Position numbers and translations under genes: made by a program
Source of the DNA: SIG565 sp045646145
GTDB taxonomy: Bacteria; Bacillota; Clostridia; Oscillospirales; Acutalibacteraceae
DNA length: 11,923 bases
Assembly (NCBI GenBank): GCA_045646145.1
Contig: JAZRKE010000018.1
Coordinates: forward strand, 1-11,923
Reading direction: 5' to 3'
Shown here: in pieces, positions 5,650 through 11,923 of the stretch
How the letters are laid out: each line of letters opens with the position of its first letter
Position numbering within the stretch: position 1 is the first letter of the stretch
The notes under the pieces: model-generated
The model's database searches: none
Told to the model about the DNA's origin: nothing
The model's input: the letters and a program-made list of their open reading frames with translations, nothing else

Positions 5650-6392
5650 ACGCATTGCTTTCCTGCGTGGTCGATGGTGTAGTTTTCAGTCATAATAAGG
5701 TCTGAAATAAACACGAACTCATAGCCTTGTTCTTTGAGTGTTTTTAATATCGTGGGGAGGGCTGCAGGGGTAAAATCGGCATCGTTATGGAACAGCACGA
5801 TTGCCCCGTCATGTGCCTTGCTTATAACCCTATCTGCAATAGTATGGGCGGTGGCATTTTCTTTCCAATCAAGGCTATCTACCGACCACTGAATACAGTG
5901 CATACCCGCTTGTGCCACAGCATCTATGGTAGCATTGTTATAATCGCCATATGGACAGCGGAATAAGGTCGGCTGGACACCTGTTACGGCTGCGATTTTA
6001 TCGTTACAGCTTTTAAGTTCGTCTGCCATTTGGCTACTGCTTAATTGCGGCATATGCGGGTGGGTATTGGAATGGTTTTGAATCTGATGCCCTGCGTCGC
6101 TCAGCTGTTTTACCGATTCGGGATATTTATCCACCCAGGCGCCTACAACGAAAAAGGTTGCAGGAACCTGATATTCGGCTAAAATATCAATAAGAGTCTG
6201 CGTGTCGTCATTACCCCAAGCGGCGTCGAAGCTGATTGCTATCTGCTTTTTATCGTTTTCAACACAGTAAATCGGCAGTTTTTTATTACTGGAAGCAAAA
6301 CTATATATACTACCGAGTAGCACTGCAGCCGCTAAAATAAGGCTAACACACCCTGCAATTAAATGTTTTTTTGTAATAGTAAAAATTTTCAT
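5631..6392 (-). CDS. PdaB-like polysaccharide deacetylase (CE4/NodB fold), membrane-anchored
   Basis: A 253-residue protein. A basic start and hydrophobic segment (about 9-33) act as signal anchor, so the catalytic domain (about 45-240) faces outward. CE4 marks are ISFDAAWGND (motif 1, Asp56), HSNTHPH (motif 2, His107 and His111), RCPYGDYN (motif 3, 145-152), DSLDW (motif 4, 172-176) and IVLFHN (motif 5, His202). Motif 1 has FDAA in place of the classic FDDG, so the second Asp that normally binds metal is missing; PdaB relatives show a similar FDxxWG form. The family removes acetyl groups from cell-wall glycans; in Bacillus, PdaB is involved in spore cortex maintenance. The start at 6392 follows AGGGGGA; an in-frame ATG at 6452 has no binding site and would abut the 5S terminator. 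No clear promoter lies between that terminator and the gene. Confidence 0.88.
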   Translation of the reverse strand: MKIFTITKKHLIAGCVSLILAAAVLLGSIYSFASSNKKLPIYCVENDKKQIAISFDAAWGNDDTQTLIDILAEYQVPATFFVVGAWVDKYPESVKQLSDAGHQIQNHSNTHPHMPQLSSSQMADELKSCNDKIAAVTGVQPTLFRCPYGDYNNATIDAVAQAGMHCIQWSVDSLDWKENATAHTIADRVISKAHDGAIVLFHNDADFTPAALPTILKTLKEQGYEFVFISDLIMTENYTIDHAGKQCVKKGGE

Positions 6393-6399
6393 ATTAAAT

Positions 6400-6427
6400 C
6401 CCCCTACAACTATGTATGTTGTGGGGG
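6400..6427 (-). promoter_or_regulatory. hairpin covering the deacetylase Shine-Dalgarno sequence
   Basis: On the minus strand CCCCCACAAC pairs with GTTGT-A-GGGGG around a 7-base loop: 10 bp with one bulged A. The GGGGG arm is the ribosome binding site, which sits just before the start codon at 6392. There is no U-run, so it is not a terminator. It would hinder translation initiation unless opened. Confidence 0.55.
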
Positions 6428-6452
6428 CAAGTCTATATTCTAAAATTTGCAT

Positions 6453-6485
6453 AAAAAAAGACTACGCTTTCCAGCGTAGTCTTTT
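6453..6485 (-). terminator. intrinsic terminator of the 5S rRNA
   Basis: On the minus strand AAAAGACTACGC pairs with GCGTAGTCTTTT over 12 bp around TGGAAA, and the T-run continues for seven bases in total. It starts 2 bases after the 3' end of the 5S rRNA. Confidence 0.92.
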
Positions 6486-6487
6486 GT

Positions 6488-6603
<116 letters not shown>

Positions 6604-6609
6604 TATTGT

Positions 6610-6653
6610 GTCATCTCTTGACGACAAAAAGAATTATATCATAAAGAGATGAC
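6610..6653. repeat. 10-bp inverted repeat spanning the 5S promoter -10 region
   Basis: GTCATCTCTT (6610-6619) and AAGAGATGAC (6644-6653) are perfect inverted copies 24 bases apart. One arm is in the promoter spacer and the other in the transcribed leader, so they cannot pair in the RNA; the arrangement resembles an operator. It could also be chance or a trace of promoter duplication. Confidence 0.55.
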
Positions 6654-6661
6654 TTTGTCAA
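6633..6661 (-). promoter_or_regulatory. perfect-consensus sigma-A promoter of the 5S rRNA
   Basis: On the minus strand: TTGACA (complement of 6656-6661), a 17-base spacer, TATAAT (complement of 6633-6638). All twelve hexamer bases match consensus. The start would be near 6626, about 20 bases before the mature 5S end. Confidence 0.93.
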
Positions 6662-6685
6662 TAACTTTTTTAAAATAATTTAAAA

Positions 6686-7963
6686 TTATTTTGTTAGCTC
6701 AAATCCGCCTACCGGACGGATATCTAAAACATAGCAGCTACCCTTACCGAAAGCCTTTTCGATCGCTACTTTATAACCATCTAAAAGGTCGGTTGGCATA
6801 AATACCTGAATTGTTCCTGCAAAGCCGCCGCCGTGAACACGGAAAGCACCCTTATCGGTTCCCTTTAAATACTGCTCGGTTAAAGCGAGGGCTAAGGAAA
6901 TTCCCTGCTCGTGAACGTCACTTACCGAATAAACATTCTGCAGATATTTGAAGGATGAATTGCCCGACTCGTTAACAAGTCTTAAAAACTCGTCAAAATC
7001 ACCGTTTTTAAGGGCAACCTTTTCCTTTTCGGCACGGTCATCCTCATTAAAGAAATGAAGGGCTCTGAGCACTGCACGGTCGCCGTATTTACAGCGAAGT
7101 GCCGATATATTTTCATAAAAATCTACAGGATTTACATTGCGAAGATAGTCCATACCAAAATGATTACTAATACTCTTGCACTCAACCGTGATATCGGCAT
7201 AGTCGCTAGTGAGATTCGCGTGATTGCCGCCTGTATTAACAACACAGAGTGTATAACCCTCGGCGGCTAAATTAAAGTCAACCTTTTCAACGGCAGGGTT
7301 TTTCGGGTCCTTAAAATCAATAGCGGTAAAGCCGCCTAAGGAACTTGCAGACTGGTCTAAGAGACCGCAGGGTTTACCGAAATAAACGCTCTCTGCCTTC
7401 TGCCCCATTTTAGCGATTTCAATATTGCTGATATCGGCGCCGCTCAGTCCCCTTAAAATATTACCGATAAGCACCTCAAATGCGGCAGAGCTGGATAGCC
7501 CCGATCCCTTTAAAACATTAGAGGTTGTGTAGGCATTAAAGCCGCTAAGCTTTATACCGTTTTCGGCAAAGCAGTTGCACATTCCACGAATAAGCGAAAT
7601 AGCCTTACCCTTTTCCTGAGGGTTAATGTGAAGAGCCGATAAATCGACGGTATCCATATTATAGCCCTCAGACTTAATACGGACAACATTTTCCTCGGTT
7701 TCACACACAACGGCTATAACGTCAAGGTCGACGCTGCCTGCGAGCACCCTACCGTGCTGATGGTCGGTATGGTTGCCGCCCACCTCGGTTCTGCCCGGGG
7801 CAGAAAAAAGACGCGCTCCCTCGCTGTCGCCATAAAGGGCTATAAACTGATCACACGCTGTGCCATAACGCTCTCGGGAAGACGTTATATCCTTATATAT
7901 CAGCGAAAAACTTTTATCAAATTCGCCGCCAAGAATGGCTTTTTTTAATTCAGATACTAACAT
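6686..7963 (-). CDS. galK: galactokinase-like GHMP kinase
   Basis: A 425-residue cytosolic kinase. Galactokinase phosphorylates galactose to galactose-1-phosphate with ATP, the first step of the Leloir pathway. The sugar-binding signature is APGRTEVGGNHTDHQ at 55-69, the ATP loop GSGLSSSAA at 153-161, the catalytic-base segment CGLLDQ with Asp203, and the C-terminal GHMP motif RVHGGGFAGTIQVF at 375-388. The usual GRVNLIGEHTDY reads GRTEVGGNHTDH here, so the Glu that contacts the sugar is Asn64 and the following Tyr is His68; I recall this form from galactokinase annotations in gut clostridia. AGGAG lies about six bases before the start. It follows ackA by 15 bases, so it is the second gene of that operon. 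Other galactose genes (galT, galE) are not in the window. Another hexose as substrate is possible. Confidence 0.88.
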   Translation of the reverse strand: MLVSELKKAILGGEFDKSFSLIYKDITSSRERYGTACDQFIALYGDSEGARLFSAPGRTEVGGNHTDHQHGRVLAGSVDLDVIAVVCETEENVVRIKSEGYNMDTVDLSALHINPQEKGKAISLIRGMCNCFAENGIKLSGFNAYTTSNVLKGSGLSSSAAFEVLIGNILRGLSGADISNIEIAKMGQKAESVYFGKPCGLLDQSASSLGGFTAIDFKDPKNPAVEKVDFNLAAEGYTLCVVNTGGNHANLTSDYADITVECKSISNHFGMDYLRNVNPVDFYENISALRCKYGDRAVLRALHFFNEDDRAEKEKVALKNGDFDEFLRLVNESGNSSFKYLQNVYSVSDVHEQGISLALALTEQYLKGTDKGAFRVHGGGFAGTIQVFMPTDLLDGYKVAIEKAFGKGSCYVLDIRPVGGFELTK

Positions 7964-7978
7964 TGAGGTCTCCTAAAA

Positions 7979-9184
7979 TTATTTTGTAAGAGCTAAAGTA
8001 TCGCGAGCGATAGCCAATTCCTCATTAGTAGGAATAATATAAACTCTAACGGGTGAGTTGGGGGTAGAAATTAAAATTTCTTCGCCACGGGTGTGGTTAG
8101 CCTTATCGTCAAGCTCAACGCCTAAAAATTTAAAGTTATCGCAGATAGACTGACGAAGCTCGGGGTTGTTCTCGCCTATACCACCTGCAAATACGATAGC
8201 GTCAACACCGTTCATAGCGGCAATATAAGAGCCGATAAACTTGATAATCTGATATTCCTGCATAGCGAGTGCAAGCGCTGCCTTTTCGTTACCTGCGGCT
8301 GCGGCATCAACTAAGTCACGGTTATCGTTGGTAAGCTCGGAAATACCGAGAACGCCCGACTCTTTGTTGCAGATGCGGTTAATGTCATCAGGTGTCCAGC
8401 CCTCTTTTTTGGCAAGATAGGTAAGAACAGATGGGTCCATAGTACCTGTACGGGTACCCATCATAAAGCCATCAAGCGGTGTAAAGCCCATTGAAGTATC
8501 AAAGCAAACCCCATCCTTAACTGCCGAGATAGAGCAACCGCTACCTAAATGACAGGTAACAATCTTAAGGTCCTTCTTATCCTTGCCTTCGAGTGCGGCA
8601 CAGCGGTCGCTTACATATTTGTGTGAGGTGCCGTGAGCGCCGTATTTACGAACACCATATTTCTCATAATATTTATAGGGCAGAGCGTACATATAGGCTC
8701 TGGGCTCTAAGGTCTGGTGGAAAGAGGTATCGAAAACTGCAACCTGCGGAATTTTATCGCCAAAGGTTTTAACACAAGCGCGGATGGCTAAAACATGGGC
8801 AGGGTTGTGTAAAGGAGCGAGTTCTCCGAGTTCTTCAATCTGGTCGATAACTGTAGGATTAATTAGGCAGGATTTCGGGAAGATGCTACCGCCTTGAACT
8901 ATACGGTGGCCAATAGCCGAAATCTCATCGAAAGAATCCATAACCTTAGCTTCACTCTGTGTTAAGGCATAAACAACGCTCTGAAAAGCCTCAGAGTGAG
9001 TGGGCATGGGAGCCTCAGCAGAATAAACTCTGCCATCGGGTGTTTTGTGTGTGATGGTACCGATAGAGCCATCGGTTGCTCCTATACGGTCGCAAATTCC
9101 CTTACATACAAGCGACTCATCGGTCATATCAATAACCTGATACTTGAGCGTTGAGCTGCCTGCATTTACTACGAAAATTTTCAT
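7979..9184 (-). CDS. ackA: acetate kinase
   Basis: A 401-residue cytosolic enzyme of full family length that interconverts acetyl phosphate plus ADP with acetate plus ATP, the energy-yielding last step of acetate fermentation. The N-terminal NAGSSTLKY (7-15), GHRIVQGG (92-99), FDTSFHQ with Asp152, YGAHGTSH with His184, GTRTGTMDP with Arg245, AGGIGEN (333-339) and TNEE near the C-terminus with Glu388 match the known catalytic residues of the Methanosarcina enzyme at a constant offset of about +4. Minor departures are Gln97 for the common His in VHGG, Ala183 for Phe, and Thr248 for Asp in GTRTGD. The start follows TGAGGA. It is the first gene of an ackA-galK operon; pta is not adjacent. The divergent neighbour is tmcAL, a pairing I recall from other clostridia. 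Confidence 0.95.
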   Translation of the reverse strand: MKIFVVNAGSSTLKYQVIDMTDESLVCKGICDRIGATDGSIGTITHKTPDGRVYSAEAPMPTHSEAFQSVVYALTQSEAKVMDSFDEISAIGHRIVQGGSIFPKSCLINPTVIDQIEELGELAPLHNPAHVLAIRACVKTFGDKIPQVAVFDTSFHQTLEPRAYMYALPYKYYEKYGVRKYGAHGTSHKYVSDRCAALEGKDKKDLKIVTCHLGSGCSISAVKDGVCFDTSMGFTPLDGFMMGTRTGTMDPSVLTYLAKKEGWTPDDINRICNKESGVLGISELTNDNRDLVDAAAAGNEKAALALAMQEYQIIKFIGSYIAAMNGVDAIVFAGGIGENNPELRQSICDNFKFLGVELDDKANHTRGEEILISTPNSPVRVYIIPTNEELAIARDTLALTK

Positions 9185-9211
9185 TTTGGTTCCTCATTTC
9201 TTAAATTAATG

Positions 9212-9240
9212 TTGCATTCGGTATTTTTGTATGCTATATT
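9212..9240 (+). promoter_or_regulatory. probable promoter of the tmcAL operon
   Basis: TTGCAT (9212-9217), 17-base spacer, TATATT (9235-9240). The -35 box is weak (3 of 6), the -10 is good. Transcription would start near 9247, giving a leader of about 64 bases. Confidence 0.5.
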
Positions 9241-9253
9241 TAATACATAATAT

Positions 9254-9282
9254 ATAATAACTTAAGTTAACCGCTTTTTCAA
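9254..9282 (-). promoter_or_regulatory. promoter of the ackA-galK operon with palindromic spacer
   Basis: On the minus strand: TTGAAA (complement of 9277-9282), 17-base spacer, TATTAT (complement of 9254-9259). A perfect 12-bp palindrome, TAACTTAAGTTA (9258-9269), lies mostly in the spacer and could be an operator. The AT-rich setting makes a chance palindrome possible. Confidence 0.65.
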
Positions 9283-9310
9283 GGCTTTTTTACTTTTGTG
9301 AGGTGATTTT

Positions 9311-10471
9311 ATGGCAAATATAGGAATTATTTCGGAATTTAATCCCTTTCACACAGGCCATAAGCACCTAATAGAGAGTGTTAAGGGTGAAAAAGACACC
9401 GTAATCTGTGTTATGAGCGGTAATTTTGTTCAGCGTGGAGATGTCGCGGTATATCAAAAATCCAAGCGTGTTCGCGCAGCACTCAGAAACGGTGCCGACC
9501 TAATAATTGAACTGCCCCTGCCCTATTCTCTGTCTTCTGCCCAGCGCTTTGCTGAGGGTGGTACAGCGTTACTTGATTCTTTAGGTATAATCGTTAAACT
9601 ATGCTTTGGCAGTGAATGCGGCAACATTGAAGAACTTGAAAATATCGCAGAAATTTTAGTTGCAGATGAATTCCAAAATAAAATATCCGAAAAATTAAAA
9701 AGCGGAGATACCTTTGCTAAAATCCGCACCGATATTTTAGGGGAATATAATAAAGAATATTCCGAAATCCTCAAAAACCCTAACAATATTCTGGGTGTTG
9801 AATATATTTTAGCGGCAAAAAAGCTTGGCGCCAAATTTGATTTTCAAACCATCAAGCGCACGGGTGCTAAGCACGATTCTGACACACCCGAAAACACAGC
9901 AAGTGCTTCCTACATCCGTAAACTGATAATTTCGGGGAAAACAGAAGAAATTAAAAGGTTTTTACCTTACGATTATTCGGATAATTTTGCGAATATTGAT
10001 AAGCTCCAAGGCGCTATTTTATCAAGTCTTAGGGCAAATAATACTGCGGAACGCTACCTTTCCCTACCTGACATCAGCGAGGGAATTGAAAACCGAATTG
10101 TATCGGCTGTGAAAATTTCATCCTCTTTGAACGAGCTTTATGAAAACATTAAAACCAAGCGCTACACTCTATCGAGAATAAGAAGGATAATTATATGTGC
10201 ATTTTTAGGTGTTACACGGCAGCTTTCATTAAAAACTCCGCCATATATCAGGGTGCTGGGCTTTACCGAAAATGGAAGAAAAGCGTTATCGGAAATATCC
10301 GAAAAAACAACCCTGCCTATTATCTGCACCGCTAAGGATGCAGCCGCTCTTGAAGGGACTTCAAAACAAATATTCGAGCTTGAATGCAAAGCCGCAGACC
10401 TATGGGCTCTATCTTTAAATCATCCGCAAAAATGCGGTAATGAATATTACTACAAAATAGTAAAGGAGTAA
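9311..10471 (+). CDS. tmcAL: tRNA(Met) cytidine acetate ligase (TmcAL, YlbM family)
   Basis: A 386-residue cytosolic enzyme. TmcAL activates acetate with ATP to acetyl-AMP and transfers the acetyl group to the wobble cytidine (ac4C34) of elongator tRNA-Met. The nucleotidyltransferase opening GIISEFNPFHTGH carries the HxGH motif at 14-17. Other family marks are MSGNFVQRGDVAVY (34-47), ADLIIELPLPYS, FGSECG, NNILGVEY and SASYIRKLI. Length is normal. GAGGTG lies five bases before the ATG. The stop codon abuts the ribosome binding site of the next gene, so the two form an operon. The divergent ackA shares its upstream region: AckA releases acetate and ATP, which are the two co-substrates of TmcAL. 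That link is suggestive but not proof of shared control. Confidence 0.93.
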   Translation: MANIGIISEFNPFHTGHKHLIESVKGEKDTVICVMSGNFVQRGDVAVYQKSKRVRAALRNGADLIIELPLPYSLSSAQRFAEGGTALLDSLGIIVKLCFGSECGNIEELENIAEILVADEFQNKISEKLKSGDTFAKIRTDILGEYNKEYSEILKNPNNILGVEYILAAKKLGAKFDFQTIKRTGAKHDSDTPENTASASYIRKLIISGKTEEIKRFLPYDYSDNFANIDKLQGAILSSLRANNTAERYLSLPDISEGIENRIVSAVKISSSLNELYENIKTKRYTLSRIRRIIICAFLGVTRQLSLKTPPYIRVLGFTENGRKALSEISEKTTLPIICTAKDAAALEGTSKQIFELECKAADLWALSLNHPQKCGNEYYYKIVKE

Positions 10472-10476
10472 TTTAA

Positions 10477-11406
10477 ATGTTTGAAACCAAATTTTTAGAT
10501 GATTACAAAGGTTTTGGTAAATGCCTTTATATGACCAACGGTGTGGTTGATATTATCGCTTCTCTTGATATCGGTCCGCGAATTCTTCGCTACGGCTATG
10601 TAGGAGAAGATAACATCTTTATTGCAGATACTGAAAATAAATGCATTGTTCACCAGACCTCAAATGAATTAAAGGATTATTACGGCGATGAACACTATTA
10701 CTGCACCTACGGCGGACATAGAATTTGGCAGGCGCCTGAAGTTTACCCAAAAACGCATTATCCCGATAATTTCCCCATAGAATATGAGATACTTGAAAAC
10801 GGCGTAAAGCTCACAGCGCCTGTTCAGTATAGGAACAACATTCAGTGTAGCATTACTCTTACCTTTGGTGAGGGAACTGAGATTAATCTGCACCAAGAAA
10901 TTAAAAACACCTCTCGCTTTGCTCAGGATTTTGCGCTCTGGACAATTACAATGTGCGCTACCGGCGGTGTTGCCGTTATGCGCCGCAATGATTTAAATCT
11001 ACCGGGAAGCCCGAATATGAGCGTTTCACTCTGGAGCCACGCCGATTTTACCAACAACACCATTTTTATTGGTAATAAGTACATAACCGTTATTCAGCCT
11101 AAAAACACCTCAATGAAAATCGGTTTTCAATTGGAGCACGGCGACACCTACTACGTAAACGGCAATACCGTATTCAAAAAGGAATTCGCTCCTAAATACC
11201 CTTACGGTAACTACACCGACTGGGGCGCAAACTTTGAGACCTACTCTTGTGCACATTTTACCGAGCTTGAATTCTTAAGCGAGTACGGCAAAGTAGCGCC
11301 AGGAAACAGTGTTACACTTGATGAGACTTGGAGTCTCTGCCGCAAGCCCTGCGACTTTGACCCCAAGAGCGACGCATCAATTGATGAATTCTTTTCAAAA
11401 CTATAA
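10477..11406 (+). CDS. DUF4380-like protein, probable aldose-mutarotase (galactose-binding) fold
   Basis: A 309-residue protein without signal peptide or membrane segment, apparently all-beta. Marks are SLDIGPRILRYGY near residue 29, YYCTYGGHRIWQAPEVYP near 73, an EINLHQEIKNTS strand near 134, ALWTITMCATGG near 152, and YTDWGANFETYSCAHFTELE near 247. This resembles DUF4380 proteins, which I recall as related to aldose-1-epimerase-like beta sandwiches, so a sugar ligand is plausible. I cannot assign catalytic residues or a reaction. AAGGAG at 10463-10468 gives an ideal eight-base spacing, and only 5 bases separate it from tmcAL, so the two are cotranscribed. A sugar-related role would fit galK nearby, but the tRNA-modification genes on both sides make the context ambiguous. 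Confidence 0.65.
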   Translation: MFETKFLDDYKGFGKCLYMTNGVVDIIASLDIGPRILRYGYVGEDNIFIADTENKCIVHQTSNELKDYYGDEHYYCTYGGHRIWQAPEVYPKTHYPDNFPIEYEILENGVKLTAPVQYRNNIQCSITLTFGEGTEINLHQEIKNTSRFAQDFALWTITMCATGGVAVMRRNDLNLPGSPNMSVSLWSHADFTNNTIFIGNKYITVIQPKNTSMKIGFQLEHGDTYYVNGNTVFKKEFAPKYPYGNYTDWGANFETYSCAHFTELEFLSEYGKVAPGNSVTLDETWSLCRKPCDFDPKSDASIDEFFSKL

Positions 11407-11413
11407 AGAAAGT

Positions 11414-11440
11414 ATAAAGTAGCCCTAAGGGCTACTTTAT
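11414..11440 (+). terminator. hairpin terminator after the DUF4380-like gene, probably leaky
   Basis: ATAAAGTAGCCC (11414-11425) pairs with GGGCTACTTTAT (11429-11440) over 12 bp around a 3-base loop. The trailing U-run is short and interrupted (TTTATTTG). It ends only 10 bases before the trmO start, so some read-through into trmO is likely. Confidence 0.7.
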
Positions 11441-11450
11441 TTGAAAAACT

Positions 11451-11923
11451 ATGGAAATTAAACCGTTTGAATACATTAAAACAGATTTTAAGGAAAAATT
11501 CGGAATTCCAAGGCAGAGTGGAATTGCAAATAATCTGACCTCAAAAATAATATTTGAGCCTGAATATAGAAATCCCGACGCTTTAAGGGGTATTGAGGGC
11601 TTTTCGCACCTCTGGCTGATTTTCGATTTTTCACTTTCACACCGTGAAAACTGGTCGCCGACCGTAAGACCTCCAAAGCTTGGTGGCAACGAAAAGCGTG
11701 GTGTTTTCGCTACACGCTCACCCTTCAGACCTAATCCGCTCGGTCTTTCTTGCGTTAAACTCTTAGAAGTACGGCGCACCGAAAACGAAGGTAATGTTCT
11801 GATAGTAAGCGGCGCTGACCTGCTTGATAATACACCTATTTATGACATCAAGCCCTATATCCCCTATGCGGACTGCCGGCCGGATGCCTCAGGCGGTTTC
11901 ACAGAACGGGCCCCGAAACGTCT
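11451..11923 (+). CDS. trmO: tRNA (t6A37) N6-methyltransferase TrmO, 3' end cut by window
   Basis: The first 157 codons are present and the frame is open to the window edge. The start MEIKPFEYIKTDF, then KFGIPRQSG near residue 19, GIEGFSHLWLIFDF near 45, VRPPKLGG and RGVFATRSPFRPNPLGLS near 71-93, and GADLLDNTPIYDIKPYIPYAD near 121 are typical of TrmO (TsaA/YaeB/VirR fold). This enzyme uses S-adenosylmethionine to methylate N6 of threonylcarbamoyladenosine 37 in certain tRNAs. The family runs to about 160-230 residues, so only the C-terminal part is missing. No Shine-Dalgarno sequence is seen: the 10 bases before the ATG are TTGAAAAACT and the preceding hairpin is close. With TmcAL two genes upstream, this gives two anticodon-loop modification enzymes in one cluster. 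Confidence 0.92.
   Translation, partial: MEIKPFEYIKTDFKEKFGIPRQSGIANNLTSKIIFEPEYRNPDALRGIEGFSHLWLIFDFSLSHRENWSPTVRPPKLGGNEKRGVFATRSPFRPNPLGLSCVKLLEVRRTENEGNVLIVSGADLLDNTPIYDIKPYIPYADCRPDASGGFTERAPKR

Noticed and set aside
11432..11779. Minus-strand open frame near the window end
   Set aside because: It is antisense to trmO, whose plus-strand frame shows clear family motifs.

Overview
The window looks like a chromosomal segment of a low-to-moderate GC Firmicute, most likely an uncultured gut clostridium of the Oscillospiraceae/Ruminococcaceae type. The reasons are strong AGGAGG-type ribosome binding sites, near-consensus sigma-A promoters, an acetate kinase next to a YlbM/TmcAL gene, a PdaB-like deacetylase, and surface proteins with BspA-type leucine-rich repeats and Cys-rich repeats. 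This assignment is an inference from gene content; no search was run.

Layout. 10-1335 (minus) is a two-gene operon: a membrane-anchored Cys-module protein with a Pro/Glu/Asn-rich tail, then a SLOG (YpsA/DUF1273-like) cytosolic protein. 1407-2678 (minus) is a SulP anion transporter that ends without a STAS domain. Divergent from it, a strong promoter at 2794-2822 drives a highly structured leader RNA (2828-2981) ending in an intrinsic terminator. That terminator lies 17 bases before the start of a 540-residue surface protein (2999-4621) carrying three leucine-rich repeats, Cys-rich repeats and a C-terminal membrane anchor. The leader is the most interesting element in the window. It shows an interrupted 26-bp hairpin, a possible 9-bp pseudoknot, an antiterminator and a terminator that compete for the same bases, and I recognise no known riboswitch class in it.

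4849-5451 (minus) is a class III Fic AMP-transferase of the NmFic type. 5521-5618 is a structured, repeat-like intergenic element. 5631-6392 (minus) is a PdaB-like polysaccharide deacetylase whose Shine-Dalgarno sequence is buried in a hairpin. 6488-6603 (minus) is a complete 5S rRNA, with no 16S or 23S in the window, driven by a perfect TTGACA-17-TATAAT promoter.

6686-9184 (minus) is an ackA-galK operon (acetate kinase, galactokinase-like GHMP kinase). It diverges from a plus-strand group: tmcAL (acetate- and ATP-dependent ac4C34 modification of tRNA-Met), a DUF4380/mutarotase-fold-like protein, and a trmO (tRNA t6A37 N-methyltransferase) cut by the window end. The acetate kinase and the acetate-using tRNA enzyme share one 126-bp intergenic region with divergent promoters and a 12-bp palindrome.

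The only stretch over 300 bases without a gene is 2679-2998, and it is filled by two divergent promoters and the leader RNA.
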